A stretch of 57,459 nucleotides of DNA from Dethiosulfatarculus sandiegensis (GTDB lineage: Bacteria > Desulfobacterota > Desulfarculia > Desulfarculales > Desulfarculaceae): positions 1 through 57,459 of the forward strand of contig NZ_AZAC01000033.1 in assembly GCF_000931935.2 (NCBI RefSeq), in the 5' to 3' direction. The position numbers were made by a program, and so were the translations under genes. The notes below the pieces were generated by a model. It saw only the letters and a list, made by a program, of their open reading frames with translations, made no database searches and had not been told where the DNA came from. Shown in pieces: positions 16,305-24,805 of this stretch (the stretch's first letter is position 1; each line of letters starts with the position of its first letter).

Positions 16305-17266
16305 ACGTAAAAAGCGGCGAAAAAGGCTTTTTCCCGGGCCTGCTCCTTTTGACCGTTCTCCTTTTGATTACACCCTTCTTCATCCAAAATCCTTATTATC
16401 TAAACGTACTGAACGTGCTGGCCTTAAACGCCATCGTGGTAACCGGGCTTAACCTGCTTATAGGCTACGCAGGCCAGATCAGCCTGGGGCACGCGGCTTT
16501 TTACGGCCTGGGGGCCTATATCTCGGGAGTGTTGACCGGCAGCTATGGGGCCAATCCCTGGTGCACCCTGGTGCTGTCGGCCATCCTGGTGGCTGTTATC
16601 GCCTATTTCATAGGCATTCCCACCTTACGGCTCAAAGGCAATTACCTGGTAATGGCCACCTTGGGCTTCAACCTGATCGTAAACATAGTCATCCTGCAAT
16701 TAGACGATATCACCGGCGGACCCAGCGGTTACACCGGCATACCTGCCCTTTCGCTGTTCGGGTTTGAGATCAACACGGACTTGAGATTCTATGTCCTGGT
16801 CTGGGCAGTGGCGCTCTTGGGGGTGCTTCTGGCCAGAAACCTGGTGGTCTCCAGGGTGGGGCGCGGCTTAAGGGCCCTGCACAGCTCGGAAGCCGCGGCA
16901 GCAGCAGCCGGGGTGCCCACCGACACCTACAAGGTGAAGGTGTTTGTGCTGAGCGCTGTCTACGCCTCTGTGGCCGGTTCCCTTTATGCCCATTACTTCG
17001 GGATCATCACCCCCAAGACCTTTGACATCTTCTATTCCGTGGAAGTGGTGACCATGTGCATTGTGGGCGGCATGGGGTCCTTGTGGGGCGGCATCCTGGG
17101 GGCGGCCTTTCTCACCCCCCTGCCCCAGGTGCTCCACTTTTTTGAAGAATACAAAGACCTTTTCTATGGCGGCATCCTGATGGTCATCTTGATCTTCGCC
17201 CCGGGCGGACTGGTGAGCCTGCCTTTTAGGGGCTGGTTCAAATCCAGGGGCAAGGAGGCGGCGTGA
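16301..17266 (+). CDS. livM: Branched-chain amino acid-type ABC transporter permease LivM
   Basis: A 321-residue second permease. The conserved LivM segment GLNLLIGYAGQISLGHAAFYGLGAY is near residue 50, then PTLRLKGNYLVMATLGF, and IVGGMGSLWGGILGAAFL toward the C-terminus. The start codon overlaps the livH stop. The reading frame is open far upstream inside livH, but homology begins only here. It forms a heterodimeric channel with LivH. Confidence 0.9.
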   Translation: MNVKSGEKGFFPGLLLLTVLLLITPFFIQNPYYLNVLNVLALNAIVVTGLNLLIGYAGQISLGHAAFYGLGAYISGVLTGSYGANPWCTLVLSAILVAVIAYFIGIPTLRLKGNYLVMATLGFNLIVNIVILQLDDITGGPSGYTGIPALSLFGFEINTDLRFYVLVWAVALLGVLLARNLVVSRVGRGLRALHSSEAAAAAAGVPTDTYKVKVFVLSAVYASVAGSLYAHYFGIITPKTFDIFYSVEVVTMCIVGGMGSLWGGILGAAFLTPLPQVLHFFEEYKDLFYGGILMVILIFAPGGLVSLPFRGWFKSRGKEAA

Positions 17267-18033
17267 AGCCCATTCTCACCCTGGAAAACCTGGATATGCG
17301 CTTTGGCGGGGTGCAGGCCTTGAGCAATGTGGGCTTTGAGGCGGGCATGGGGGCCATAACTGCGGTGATCGGGCCCAACGGGGCGGGCAAGACCACGGCC
17401 ATCAACTGTTTGACCGGAGTCTACACCCCGCAAAACGGCAAGGCTGTTTTCAAGGAGCAGAGCATATTTGGGCAAAAGCCCCACCACCTGGCCGCCTTGG
17501 GCCTGGCCAGGACCTTTCAGAACCTTCAGATGTTCAATCACATGACGGTGTTGGAAAACGTAATGCTGGGGCTGCACGCAGCCACCAAAAAGGAATTTAT
17601 CTCCTCGTTGTTCCGCCTGCCCGGCCTGCTTTCCGAAGAGGCCAGGATAAAAGACCAGGCCTTTGCCATGCTGGAGGCCATGAAGATGTCGCATCTGGCC
17701 CTTAACCGGGCGGGACAGCTCTCCTATGGGGATCAAAAAAGAGTGGAAATAGCCCGGGCCCTGGTGGCAAGACCCGCGCTGGTTTTCCTGGATGAACCCG
17801 CCGCCGGGCTGAACATGACCGAAACCCGGGACATGGCCGGTTTCATCCTGAGCATGAAAGAACAAGGGGTCAGCGTGATCCTGGTCGAACACGACATGGA
17901 CCTGGTGATGGGCATCAGTGACCAGGTGGTGGTCTTAAACCATGGGCGCAAGATCGCCCAGGGTTCGCCGCTTCAGGTGCAGAACAACCAGGAGGTGATA
18001 GCAGCTTATCTCGGGGTGACCGATGAACTCTGA
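17263..18033 (+). CDS. livG: ABC transporter ATP-binding protein LivG
   Basis: A 256-residue ATPase with Walker A GPNGAGKT (37-44), signature LSYGDQKRVEIARAL, Walker B LVFLDEPAAGLN and the switch histidine in LVEHDMDLVM. The start is GTG, overlapping the livM stop as GTGA, with AAGGAGG ahead. It energises the LivHM channel as a heterodimer with LivF. Confidence 0.92.
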   Translation: MKPILTLENLDMRFGGVQALSNVGFEAGMGAITAVIGPNGAGKTTAINCLTGVYTPQNGKAVFKEQSIFGQKPHHLAALGLARTFQNLQMFNHMTVLENVMLGLHAATKKEFISSLFRLPGLLSEEARIKDQAFAMLEAMKMSHLALNRAGQLSYGDQKRVEIARALVARPALVFLDEPAAGLNMTETRDMAGFILSMKEQGVSVILVEHDMDLVMGISDQVVVLNHGRKIAQGSPLQVQNNQEVIAAYLGVTDEL

Positions 18034-18823
18034 AAGCATGCTCCAGGTGAAAAAGATCAGCGCCCATTACGGCGCGGTCAAGGCCTTGAGCCAAGTCTCC
18101 CTTGAGGTCTCCCAAGGGGAGATAGTCTGCATCATTGGAGCCAACGGAGCAGGCAAGACAACCCTGTTGAATGTGATAAGCGGGCTGCACCGGGCCAGCC
18201 GGGGAGAGGTGATTTTAAAAGGCGGGGCCCTTCCCCCGGGCAGAGCGGCCAAGGCGGTGGCCAGGGGGGTTGTGCAATGCCCGGAGGGACGCCAGGTCTT
18301 TGCCCCGCTTTCGGTGATGGACAACCTTTTGTTGGGCGCCTTTTTACGCATGAAAAAGGAAAAGGCCCGGGTGGAGAAAGACTTAAAGCAAATACTTGAG
18401 ATATTCCCCATCCTGGAAAAAAGAAAGACCCAACTGGCAGGCACCCTAAGCGGAGGCGAGCAGCAGATGCTGGCCCTGGGCAGGGCTCTCATGAGCCGCC
18501 CCAAGGTGCTTTTGCTGGATGAACCATCCCTGGGCCTGGCCCCGCTTTTTGTGAAGGAAATATTCCGCATAATCGCCTCCCTGCCCGAGCAGAAGACCAG
18601 CGTCCTTTTGGTGGAGCAAAACGCGCACGCCGCGCTTAAGACCGCGACCAGGGGCTATGTGATGGTGAACGGACGCATCACCCAAAGCGGGGATACGACC
18701 ATGCTTTTGCACGACAAACAGGTGGCAGAGGCCTTTTTGGGGGCCAAATGCAACAAGCACGCAAATCAGGAGAAAAACCATGAACCTGGCAGTCTTAATC
18801 AAACAGGTGCCCGACACCCATGA
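18023..18823 (+). CDS. livF: ABC transporter ATP-binding protein LivF
   Basis: A 266-residue ATPase with Walker A GANGAGKT, signature LSGGEQQMLALGRAL and Walker B VLLLDEPSLGLAP. It overlaps livG by 11 nt at its start. The C-terminus runs about 25 residues beyond the normal family end, as a hydrophilic tail that overlaps the first 44 nt of etfB in another frame. The overlap is visible directly; whether the tail has a role is unknown. Confidence 0.9.
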   Translation: MNSESMLQVKKISAHYGAVKALSQVSLEVSQGEIVCIIGANGAGKTTLLNVISGLHRASRGEVILKGGALPPGRAAKAVARGVVQCPEGRQVFAPLSVMDNLLLGAFLRMKKEKARVEKDLKQILEIFPILEKRKTQLAGTLSGGEQQMLALGRALMSRPKVLLLDEPSLGLAPLFVKEIFRIIASLPEQKTSVLLVEQNAHAALKTATRGYVMVNGRITQSGDTTMLLHDKQVAEAFLGAKCNKHANQEKNHEPGSLNQTGARHP

Positions 18824-19577
18824 AATCAGGCTGGACCCCAAGACCGGCACCCTTATCAGGAAAGGGGTTGACTCCATAATAAACCCGGACGATCGCCTGG
18901 GCCTGGAGCTTGCCCTGAATATCAAAGACCAGGCCGGGGGCAAGGTCACGGTTCTTTCCATGGGCCCGCCCCAGGCGGTGGACGCCCTCACCGAGGCCCT
19001 GGCCATGGGGGCGGACCAGGGAATCCTCTTATCTGACCCGAACTTTGCGGGCGCGGACACCTGGGCCACCAGCCTGACCCTGGGCAAGGCCCTAGATTAT
19101 TTGCAGGAAAAAGAGGGGCTGGATCTGGTGGTCTGTGGACGCCAGGCCATAGACGGGGACACGGCTCAGATCGGGCCCCAAGTGGCCGAGCATCTCGGCT
19201 GGCCCCAGATCACCTATGTGGTGAACTTGATCCTGGAGCACGACTGGGTAAGGGCCTGGCGGCTTTTGGAAAACGGCGAGGAAGAAGTGCTCTGCCCCCT
19301 GCCCTGCCTGGTGACAGTGCAAAAATGGCCGCAAAGCCCCCGCCTGCCCCGGCTGGACCGGCTCTTTGAGATGTGTGAGGAAAAGGCGCCCATATCGGTC
19401 TTAAACGCGGCTGACATAGGTTGCCCCGCCCGGAAAACCGGGCTCAAGGGCTCTTTGACCCAGGTGGCCCGCACCTTCAGCCCCAAATCAGAGAAAAGGA
19501 CCAACTGGCTGGAAGGCTCGGCCCGGGAGCAGGCGGGCCTTTTGCTGGGGCATTTAAGGGAACACAAGCTTATCTGA
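18780..19577 (+). CDS. etfB: Electron transfer flavoprotein beta subunit
   Basis: A 265-residue EtfB with the N-terminal LAVLIKQVPDTHEIRLD and the family segment DGDTAQIGPQVAEHLGWPQITYV. It begins 44 nt inside livF. With the EtfA gene downstream it forms the electron acceptor for the acyl-CoA dehydrogenase encoded next, taking electrons from the CoA-ester oxidation to the quinone pool or ferredoxin. Confidence 0.92.
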   Translation: MNLAVLIKQVPDTHEIRLDPKTGTLIRKGVDSIINPDDRLGLELALNIKDQAGGKVTVLSMGPPQAVDALTEALAMGADQGILLSDPNFAGADTWATSLTLGKALDYLQEKEGLDLVVCGRQAIDGDTAQIGPQVAEHLGWPQITYVVNLILEHDWVRAWRLLENGEEEVLCPLPCLVTVQKWPQSPRLPRLDRLFEMCEEKAPISVLNAADIGCPARKTGLKGSLTQVARTFSPKSEKRTNWLEGSAREQAGLLLGHLREHKLI

Positions 19578-19626
19578 AATCAATGGGATCAAGACCCGGT
19601 TAACAGACCTTGGAAAGGGGTTTGTA

Positions 19627-20820
19627 ATGGCCATATGGATAGTAGAGGAAAACTGCACCGGCTGCGGGCTCTGCCTCAAGGCCTGCCCCTATGGGGCCAT
19701 AACCATTGAAGACAAGCTGGCAGGCATAAACCGGCGCTGCACTGAGTGCGGGGCCTGTTTGAGCGCCTGTAAGTTCGAGGCCCTGATGGGGGATATCGAA
19801 GAAGAACCCATACCGGACCTTTCCGGGTATCAAGGGGTGTGGGTGTTTGCCCAGGTGGACAAGGAGAACCTGAACCGGGTCTCCCTGGAGCTTCTCGGCG
19901 AGGGGCGCAAACTGGCCCGGGCCACCAATCAGAGCCTAGCGGCCGTGCTTTTCGGGCACCGGGTGAGGGGTCTCATTTCTGAGCTGGCGGCCCATGGGGC
20001 GGATAAGGTGTATGTGGCCGATCACCCGGACCTGGCCCAATACCAGACCCTGGCTTACACCAAGGTGCTGGCCGACCTGATTATCAATGAAAACCCGGCC
20101 ATACTGCTGATGGGGGCCACGCCCCAGGGCAGGGATCTGGCCCCGCGCTTAAGCAGGCGGCTGGACCTGGGGCTCACCGCCGACTGCACTGAACTCGCCA
20201 TTGACCCGGAAAACAATAACCTCTTGCAGACCAGGCCCGCATTTGGGGGCAATGTCATGGCCACCATCTTCACCCCCAGGGCCAGGCCCCAGATGGCCAC
20301 GGTAAGGCCGGGGGTCATGGCTGTCGCAAAGAAGGATCCGGGACTAAAGGCAGAGGTTATTGACTTTAAAGTGGAAATAGAGCCGGAGGATCTTTTGCCG
20401 AGGCTTGTTTCCTTTAAGGACCTGGCCCAAAAACAGGTGGACCTGGGCTTGGCCAAGGTGATCGTGGCCGGAGGCCGGGGGCTCAAGGATCAAAAGGGCT
20501 TTGAGCTGCTGGAAGAACTGGCCCAAGCCCTGGGCGGCCAGGTGGCCGGCACCAGGGTGGCGGTGGAGCAGGGCTGGATAGGACCTGAACGCCAGGTGGG
20601 CCAGACCGGCCAGAGCGTCAGGCCGGAGTTGTACCTGGCCCTGGGCATAAGTGGGGCCATTCAACACCGGGCCGGGTTTCTGGGAGCCCGCTATATCGCG
20701 GCCGTAAATACAGACCCCAGGGCCCCGATCTTCAAGGTGGCCGACTATGCCGTTTTGGGCGACCTGTTCAAGGTGGTTCCGGCGATTATGGAAAACCTCA
20801 CGAAAGGAGCCGGGTCATGA
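19627..20820 (+). CDS. etfA: Electron transfer flavoprotein alpha subunit with N-terminal 2x[4Fe-4S] ferredoxin domain
   Basis: A 397-residue fusion. Residues 1-60 are a bacterial-type ferredoxin domain with two CxxCxxCxxxC motifs (Cys10, 13, 16, 20 and Cys38, 41, 44, 48). The rest is EtfA with the FAD-binding C-terminal domain (VGQTGQSVRPELYLALGISGAIQHRAG). Ferredoxin-bearing EtfA proteins occur in anaerobes, for example with caffeoyl-CoA reductase. Here the domain suggests electron exchange with ferredoxin or an iron-sulfur quinone reductase. The stop overlaps the dehydrogenase start by ATGA. Confidence 0.93.
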   Translation: MAIWIVEENCTGCGLCLKACPYGAITIEDKLAGINRRCTECGACLSACKFEALMGDIEEEPIPDLSGYQGVWVFAQVDKENLNRVSLELLGEGRKLARATNQSLAAVLFGHRVRGLISELAAHGADKVYVADHPDLAQYQTLAYTKVLADLIINENPAILLMGATPQGRDLAPRLSRRLDLGLTADCTELAIDPENNNLLQTRPAFGGNVMATIFTPRARPQMATVRPGVMAVAKKDPGLKAEVIDFKVEIEPEDLLPRLVSFKDLAQKQVDLGLAKVIVAGGRGLKDQKGFELLEELAQALGGQVAGTRVAVEQGWIGPERQVGQTGQSVRPELYLALGISGAIQHRAGFLGARYIAAVNTDPRAPIFKVADYAVLGDLFKVVPAIMENLTKGAGS

Positions 20821-21974
20821 CCCCAAAAGCCCTGCGCTCGGACCCTGAGAAGCTTCTGCGCCAGATCATGGCCAGGTTCGTGGCCCAGGAAGTCGCGCCC
20901 TTGGCCCAGGAGATAGACGAATCAGGCGAATTCCCCATGGAGCTATTTAAAAAGCTGGCCGAAATGCAGGCCTTTGGCATCCGCTACGCCAAGAACAAGG
21001 GCGGCTCGGGCGGCAACTGCACCCTTTACTGCATCATGTGCGAAGAGCTGGCCAAGGGGCTTTTATCCCTGGCCGCGGTGGCGGCCAAGCAGTGCCTTAT
21101 GGCCACCAACTTTTTATACCGCTTTGGCGCCGATGAAATCAAAGAACGCTATTTCATGCCTGCCATGCGGGGCGAAATGCTCGGCTCCTTTTGCCTCACC
21201 GAACCGGAGGCGGGCGGAGACCTGGGCAGAGTCACCACAACCGCCACGGACCGGGGAGACCACTGGCTGATCCAGGGCATGAAGACCTGGATAACCAATG
21301 CGCCCCTGGCCTCTTTTTTCACGGTGCTTTGCCAGTCAGACCCGGAAAAGGGAATAAGGGGGTTGAACTTTTTCCTGCTTCCCAGAGACACCAAGGGGTT
21401 GACCGTGAGCCCGTCTTTTGAGCTGCTCGGCACCAGGACCACCCAAATAGGCGAAGTGGCCTTTGACAACTGCCTCATACCCAAAGACCACCTTCTCGGC
21501 AAACCGGGCAAGGGCCTGGGTGCGCTGCTTTCCATCCTGGCCGAGATCAGGGCCATGACCGCGGCCCTGGCCCTGGGGCTTTCCAAGGCGGCCTATGAAA
21601 CCAGCTTCCAATACGCCCAGGAGCGCAGCCAATTCGGCAAGACCATAAACAATTACCAGCTCATCCAGGCCAAAATCGCCGACATGGCAACGGAAATCTG
21701 GGCCTCTGAACTGATGCTCTACAAGACTGCCGCCATGATCGACAGCGGCGAGCCTTGCGGCAGGGAATCGGCCATGTTGAAATACTTTGCCACGGAAACC
21801 GCCTGCCGGGCCTGCGACGAGGCCACCCGCATAATGGGGGCCTATGCCTATTCCAGCGAATATCCCGCCCAGCGTTATTTCAGGGATTGCCGCTTTCTGC
21901 TTTACGGTGGAGGCACCCACGAGGTGCTTAAGCCGAATATCGCCCGTGAGGCGGGTTTCTGGGGAGCCAGGTAA
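20817..21974 (+). CDS. Acyl-CoA dehydrogenase
   Basis: A 385-residue flavoprotein of the medium-chain/glutaryl-CoA dehydrogenase superfamily. Visible are GSFCLTEPEAGGDLGRVTTTA (FAD/substrate region) and the arginine-rich QYAQERSQFGKTINNYQ. The likely catalytic base is Glu369 in YGGGTHEVLKPNIA. It is coupled to etfA (ATGA) and to the GntR gene (TAATG). In the proposed route it would dehydrogenate a benzylmalonyl-CoA-type thioester, as IaaF is proposed to do. Substrate not proven. Confidence 0.9.
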   Translation: MTPKALRSDPEKLLRQIMARFVAQEVAPLAQEIDESGEFPMELFKKLAEMQAFGIRYAKNKGGSGGNCTLYCIMCEELAKGLLSLAAVAAKQCLMATNFLYRFGADEIKERYFMPAMRGEMLGSFCLTEPEAGGDLGRVTTTATDRGDHWLIQGMKTWITNAPLASFFTVLCQSDPEKGIRGLNFFLLPRDTKGLTVSPSFELLGTRTTQIGEVAFDNCLIPKDHLLGKPGKGLGALLSILAEIRAMTAALALGLSKAAYETSFQYAQERSQFGKTINNYQLIQAKIADMATEIWASELMLYKTAAMIDSGEPCGRESAMLKYFATETACRACDEATRIMGAYAYSSEYPAQRYFRDCRFLLYGGGTHEVLKPNIAREAGFWGAR

Positions 21975-22654
21975 TGGCAGCCAAGATCAAACTGGAACGC
22001 CGCTCCTTGGGAGAGCAGGTAACTGATCTTTTAAGGAGCATGATCATAACAGGCGAGTTTAAAGAGGGAGAGCGCCTGGTGGAGGAACAATTGGCCGGAC
22101 GCATAGGGGCCAGCCGCACCCCGGTGCGCGAAGCCCTGCACCGGCTGGAGCAGGAGGAATTGGTCACCAGGCGCAAAACCGGGGGATACGAGGTGCGCCC
22201 CATCAGCGCCAAGGAAGTGGCCGAGGTGGTGGGAGTGCGGGCGGCCCTGGAATCCTATGCCGTGGAACTGGCCACTGAACGCATTAGCGCTGACCAGCTT
22301 AAAAAGCTGACCCAAAACGTGGATCAGTTTGAAAAGGCCTTGCGCGAGGATAACCAGGACAGGCTCATCACCTTGAACACCAGTTTCCACGAAATGCTCT
22401 ATCAGGCCGCCGACTCAAGCATACTCACCAAACTTATAAACGGAATGCACGATGTGCTGCATCGCTTCAGGGTGGCCTTGCTCTCGGATCCGGAGACCGC
22501 CAGGCGCTCCCTTGAGGACCACAGAAAACTTCTGCAGGCAGTTAAAAACAAGCAGCCCGAAGAGGCTGCCCTGGCCTGCAAAAACCATATCATCGCAGGC
22601 GGGGACCGCATATTGGCAGTTCTTTTGCCCAAAGAGGATGGAAACCATGAATAA
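21974..22654 (+). CDS. GntR family transcriptional regulator (FCD/FadR subfamily)
   Basis: A 226-residue regulator: winged helix-turn-helix at about 10-75 (LVEEQLAGRIGASRTPVREALHRLEQEELV) and an all-helical FCD ligand-binding domain with the expected Asp/His metal-site residues (FHEML and later histidines). It sits inside the catabolic operon, overlapping genes on both sides, so it is autoregulated if it binds the operator at 14025-14034. FCD proteins usually sense small carboxylates or CoA esters, so a pathway intermediate is the plausible inducer. Confidence 0.9.
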   Translation: MAAKIKLERRSLGEQVTDLLRSMIITGEFKEGERLVEEQLAGRIGASRTPVREALHRLEQEELVTRRKTGGYEVRPISAKEVAEVVGVRAALESYAVELATERISADQLKKLTQNVDQFEKALREDNQDRLITLNTSFHEMLYQAADSSILTKLINGMHDVLHRFRVALLSDPETARRSLEDHRKLLQAVKNKQPEEAALACKNHIIAGGDRILAVLLPKEDGNHE

Positions 22655-23084
22655 CGCCCTGAACCAAAACCAAGGCAAGGGCCGTTTACGCATCCTGGTG
22701 GCCAAACCGGGTCTGGACGGTCACGACCGGGGGGCCAAGGTGGTTGCCCACGCCTTGCGGGACGCAGGGCTTGAGGTGATCTACTCGGGCCTGCACCAGA
22801 GTGTGGAGCGCATTGTGATGACAGCCCTTGAAGAGTCTGTGGACGCCATAGGGCTTTCCATTATGAGCGGGGCTCATCTGCCGATCTGTAAACGCCTCAT
22901 GCAGGCTCTTAAGGAAAAAGGGCTCACCCGGGTGGCCGTGGTGGTGGGAGGCGTGATTCCAAGCAAGGATATAGAACCGTTAAGGAAAATGGGCGTGGTT
23001 GGGGTTTTTCCAGGCGGAACCCCCCTGCCCGAGCTGGCCCAAGGGGTGATTACGGCCATCCGCCTTAGACAGCAGGAGGAATAA
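22647..23084 (+). CDS. B12-binding subunit of acyl-CoA mutase
   Basis: A 145-residue cobalamin-binding domain corresponding to the C-terminal part of methylmalonyl-CoA mutase. The lower-axial histidine motif is LDGHDRGAKVVA (DxHxxG), followed by LSIMSGAHLP and VVVGGVIP. It overlaps the GntR gene at its start and the mutase large-subunit gene at its end. An in-frame ATG nine nt upstream is possible, but its Shine-Dalgarno spacing is poor. It works as a heteromer with the next gene product. Confidence 0.92.
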   Translation: MNNALNQNQGKGRLRILVAKPGLDGHDRGAKVVAHALRDAGLEVIYSGLHQSVERIVMTALEESVDAIGLSIMSGAHLPICKRLMQALKEKGLTRVAVVVGGVIPSKDIEPLRKMGVVGVFPGGTPLPELAQGVITAIRLRQQEE

Positions 23085-24730
23085 TGGGAGTCGCCCGCTA
23101 TAAAAAGGATGCCAAAGACGCCATCCTGGAAGTGGAGTTGGCCAGCGGCATCAAGGTGAAACCGGTCTACGGCCCCGCGGACCTTGAGCAAGTCGGCTTT
23201 GACTATGCCAGAGACCTGGCCGACCCGGGAGAATTCCCCTTTACCCGCGCCCTGCACCCCCAGGGATACCGCAGCCGGGCCTGGACCACTCGCCAGTATT
23301 CGGGATTCGGCACGCCGGAGGAGACCAACCAGCGTTTCAAGCTTCTGATCAGCCATGGCCAGAACGGGCTGAACGTTGCCTTTGACCTGCCGACCCAGAT
23401 GGGCTACGACTCGGACCATGAAATGGCCGTGGGCGAGGTGGGCCGGGTGGGCATGGCCGTGGACACCCTGGCCGACTTTGAGGTGGCCTTCAAAGGCATA
23501 GACCTCACCAGAATCGGGGCCGGGCTCACCATCAACGCGGTGGCCAACATCATGCTGGCCATGTACCAGGCCATGGCCGTAAAGCAGGGGATTGATCCCG
23601 CCCTGATAAGCGCAACCCCGCAAAACGACATCCTCAAGGAGATAATCGGCCGCGGGGCCTGGATCTATCCGGTGCGTCCGGCCGTGGACCTTACCTGCGA
23701 TGTGATTGAATACGCAACAGCCCAGGGCAACCTGCCCCGCTGCAACCCGGTGAGCGTCTGCGGGTATCACATCCGGGAATCCGGGGCCACCCCGGCCCAG
23801 GAGATCGCCTTTGCCTTTGGCATTGCCTTTGCCTATCTGGACAATGTCATTGCCAGGGGTTATGAGCCCACCCAGGTGGCTGGGCGGTTCTCCTTTAACT
23901 TCAACATCTTCGGCAATCTATGGGAACAGGTGGCCAAGTTCAGGTCCGCGCGCAAACTCTGGGCAGGACTCTTGAAAGAGCGCTACGGCATAACCAATAA
24001 AAAGGCCCTTTTCCTGAGGGGGCTCTTTGGCGGGGGCGGCTATGGGCTGACCAAGGCCCAACCCATGAACAACATCATGCGGGGAGCCTACTACGCCCTG
24101 GCCGCGGCGCTCGGCGGAGCCCAGACCACGGCCCTTTGCTCCTATGACGAGGCCTACACCATTCCCACTCCCCACTCGGCCCTGTTAAGCCTGCGCACCT
24201 TGGAGCTATTGATGGACGAAGTGGGCTTAAGGGACACGGTGGACCCCTTGGCTGGATCCTATTTCATAGAGACCCTGACCAAACAGATGGAAGAAAAAAT
24301 CCTCTCTGAAATGGAGCAGGTGGAAAAATGGGGCGGCATGGTGGCCGCGGTGGAGAGCGGCCAGGTGCAGCGCCTGGTTTCCCGCCAGGCCTATGAGTGG
24401 GAAAAGGACCTGGCCTCGGGGGAAAGGGTCAAGGTTGGGGTCAACAAGTACAACGATGAAGGCGAAGGCCGGGAGGACCAGGAAGTGCTGCTCCATGAAT
24501 ACAGTGAGGAATCAGCCCAAAAACAGGCCGAATCCTTGAAAAGGCTGAGAAGTTTCCGCTCCCAAAGCCAGGTCGCCAAGGCGCTCAAGGGGCTTGAAAA
24601 AAACCTTGATCAGGGCAAGAACATCATGCCCGACCTGGTGGAATGCTGCCTGGCCTATGCCACGGTGGGCGAGATGGCCGGGGTGATGCGCCAGGTGCTG
24701 GGCGAGATGGAAGAGCCTTCCATTTTTTAA
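23084..24730 (+). CDS. B12-dependent acyl-CoA mutase, large (substrate-binding) subunit
   Basis: A 548-residue TIM-barrel subunit of the methylmalonyl-CoA mutase family, lacking the B12 domain supplied by the preceding gene. Tyr72 (TTRQYSGFG) and Arg190 (QNDILKEIIGRG) are 118 residues apart, as are Tyr89 and Arg207 of methylmalonyl-CoA mutase, which hold the substrate carboxylate. His229 (GYHI) corresponds to the active-site His244. Other pocket parts differ (FDLPTQMGYDSDH, YPVRPAVDLTCD), so the substrate is probably bulkier than methylmalonyl-CoA. By context it may be a 2-aminophenylsuccinyl-CoA/benzylmalonyl-CoA mutase (IaaGH-like). Confidence 0.92.
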   Translation: MGVARYKKDAKDAILEVELASGIKVKPVYGPADLEQVGFDYARDLADPGEFPFTRALHPQGYRSRAWTTRQYSGFGTPEETNQRFKLLISHGQNGLNVAFDLPTQMGYDSDHEMAVGEVGRVGMAVDTLADFEVAFKGIDLTRIGAGLTINAVANIMLAMYQAMAVKQGIDPALISATPQNDILKEIIGRGAWIYPVRPAVDLTCDVIEYATAQGNLPRCNPVSVCGYHIRESGATPAQEIAFAFGIAFAYLDNVIARGYEPTQVAGRFSFNFNIFGNLWEQVAKFRSARKLWAGLLKERYGITNKKALFLRGLFGGGGYGLTKAQPMNNIMRGAYYALAAALGGAQTTALCSYDEAYTIPTPHSALLSLRTLELLMDEVGLRDTVDPLAGSYFIETLTKQMEEKILSEMEQVEKWGGMVAAVESGQVQRLVSRQAYEWEKDLASGERVKVGVNKYNDEGEGREDQEVLLHEYSEESAQKQAESLKRLRSFRSQSQVAKALKGLEKNLDQGKNIMPDLVECCLAYATVGEMAGVMRQVLGEMEEPSIF

Positions 24731-24805
24731 ACCAAGGGAAGCGGCCTTTTCAGAACAAACGGAAAAAAGCCATTCAAACCATCCTCTTTAAGGGTGAGGC
24801 GTCAG

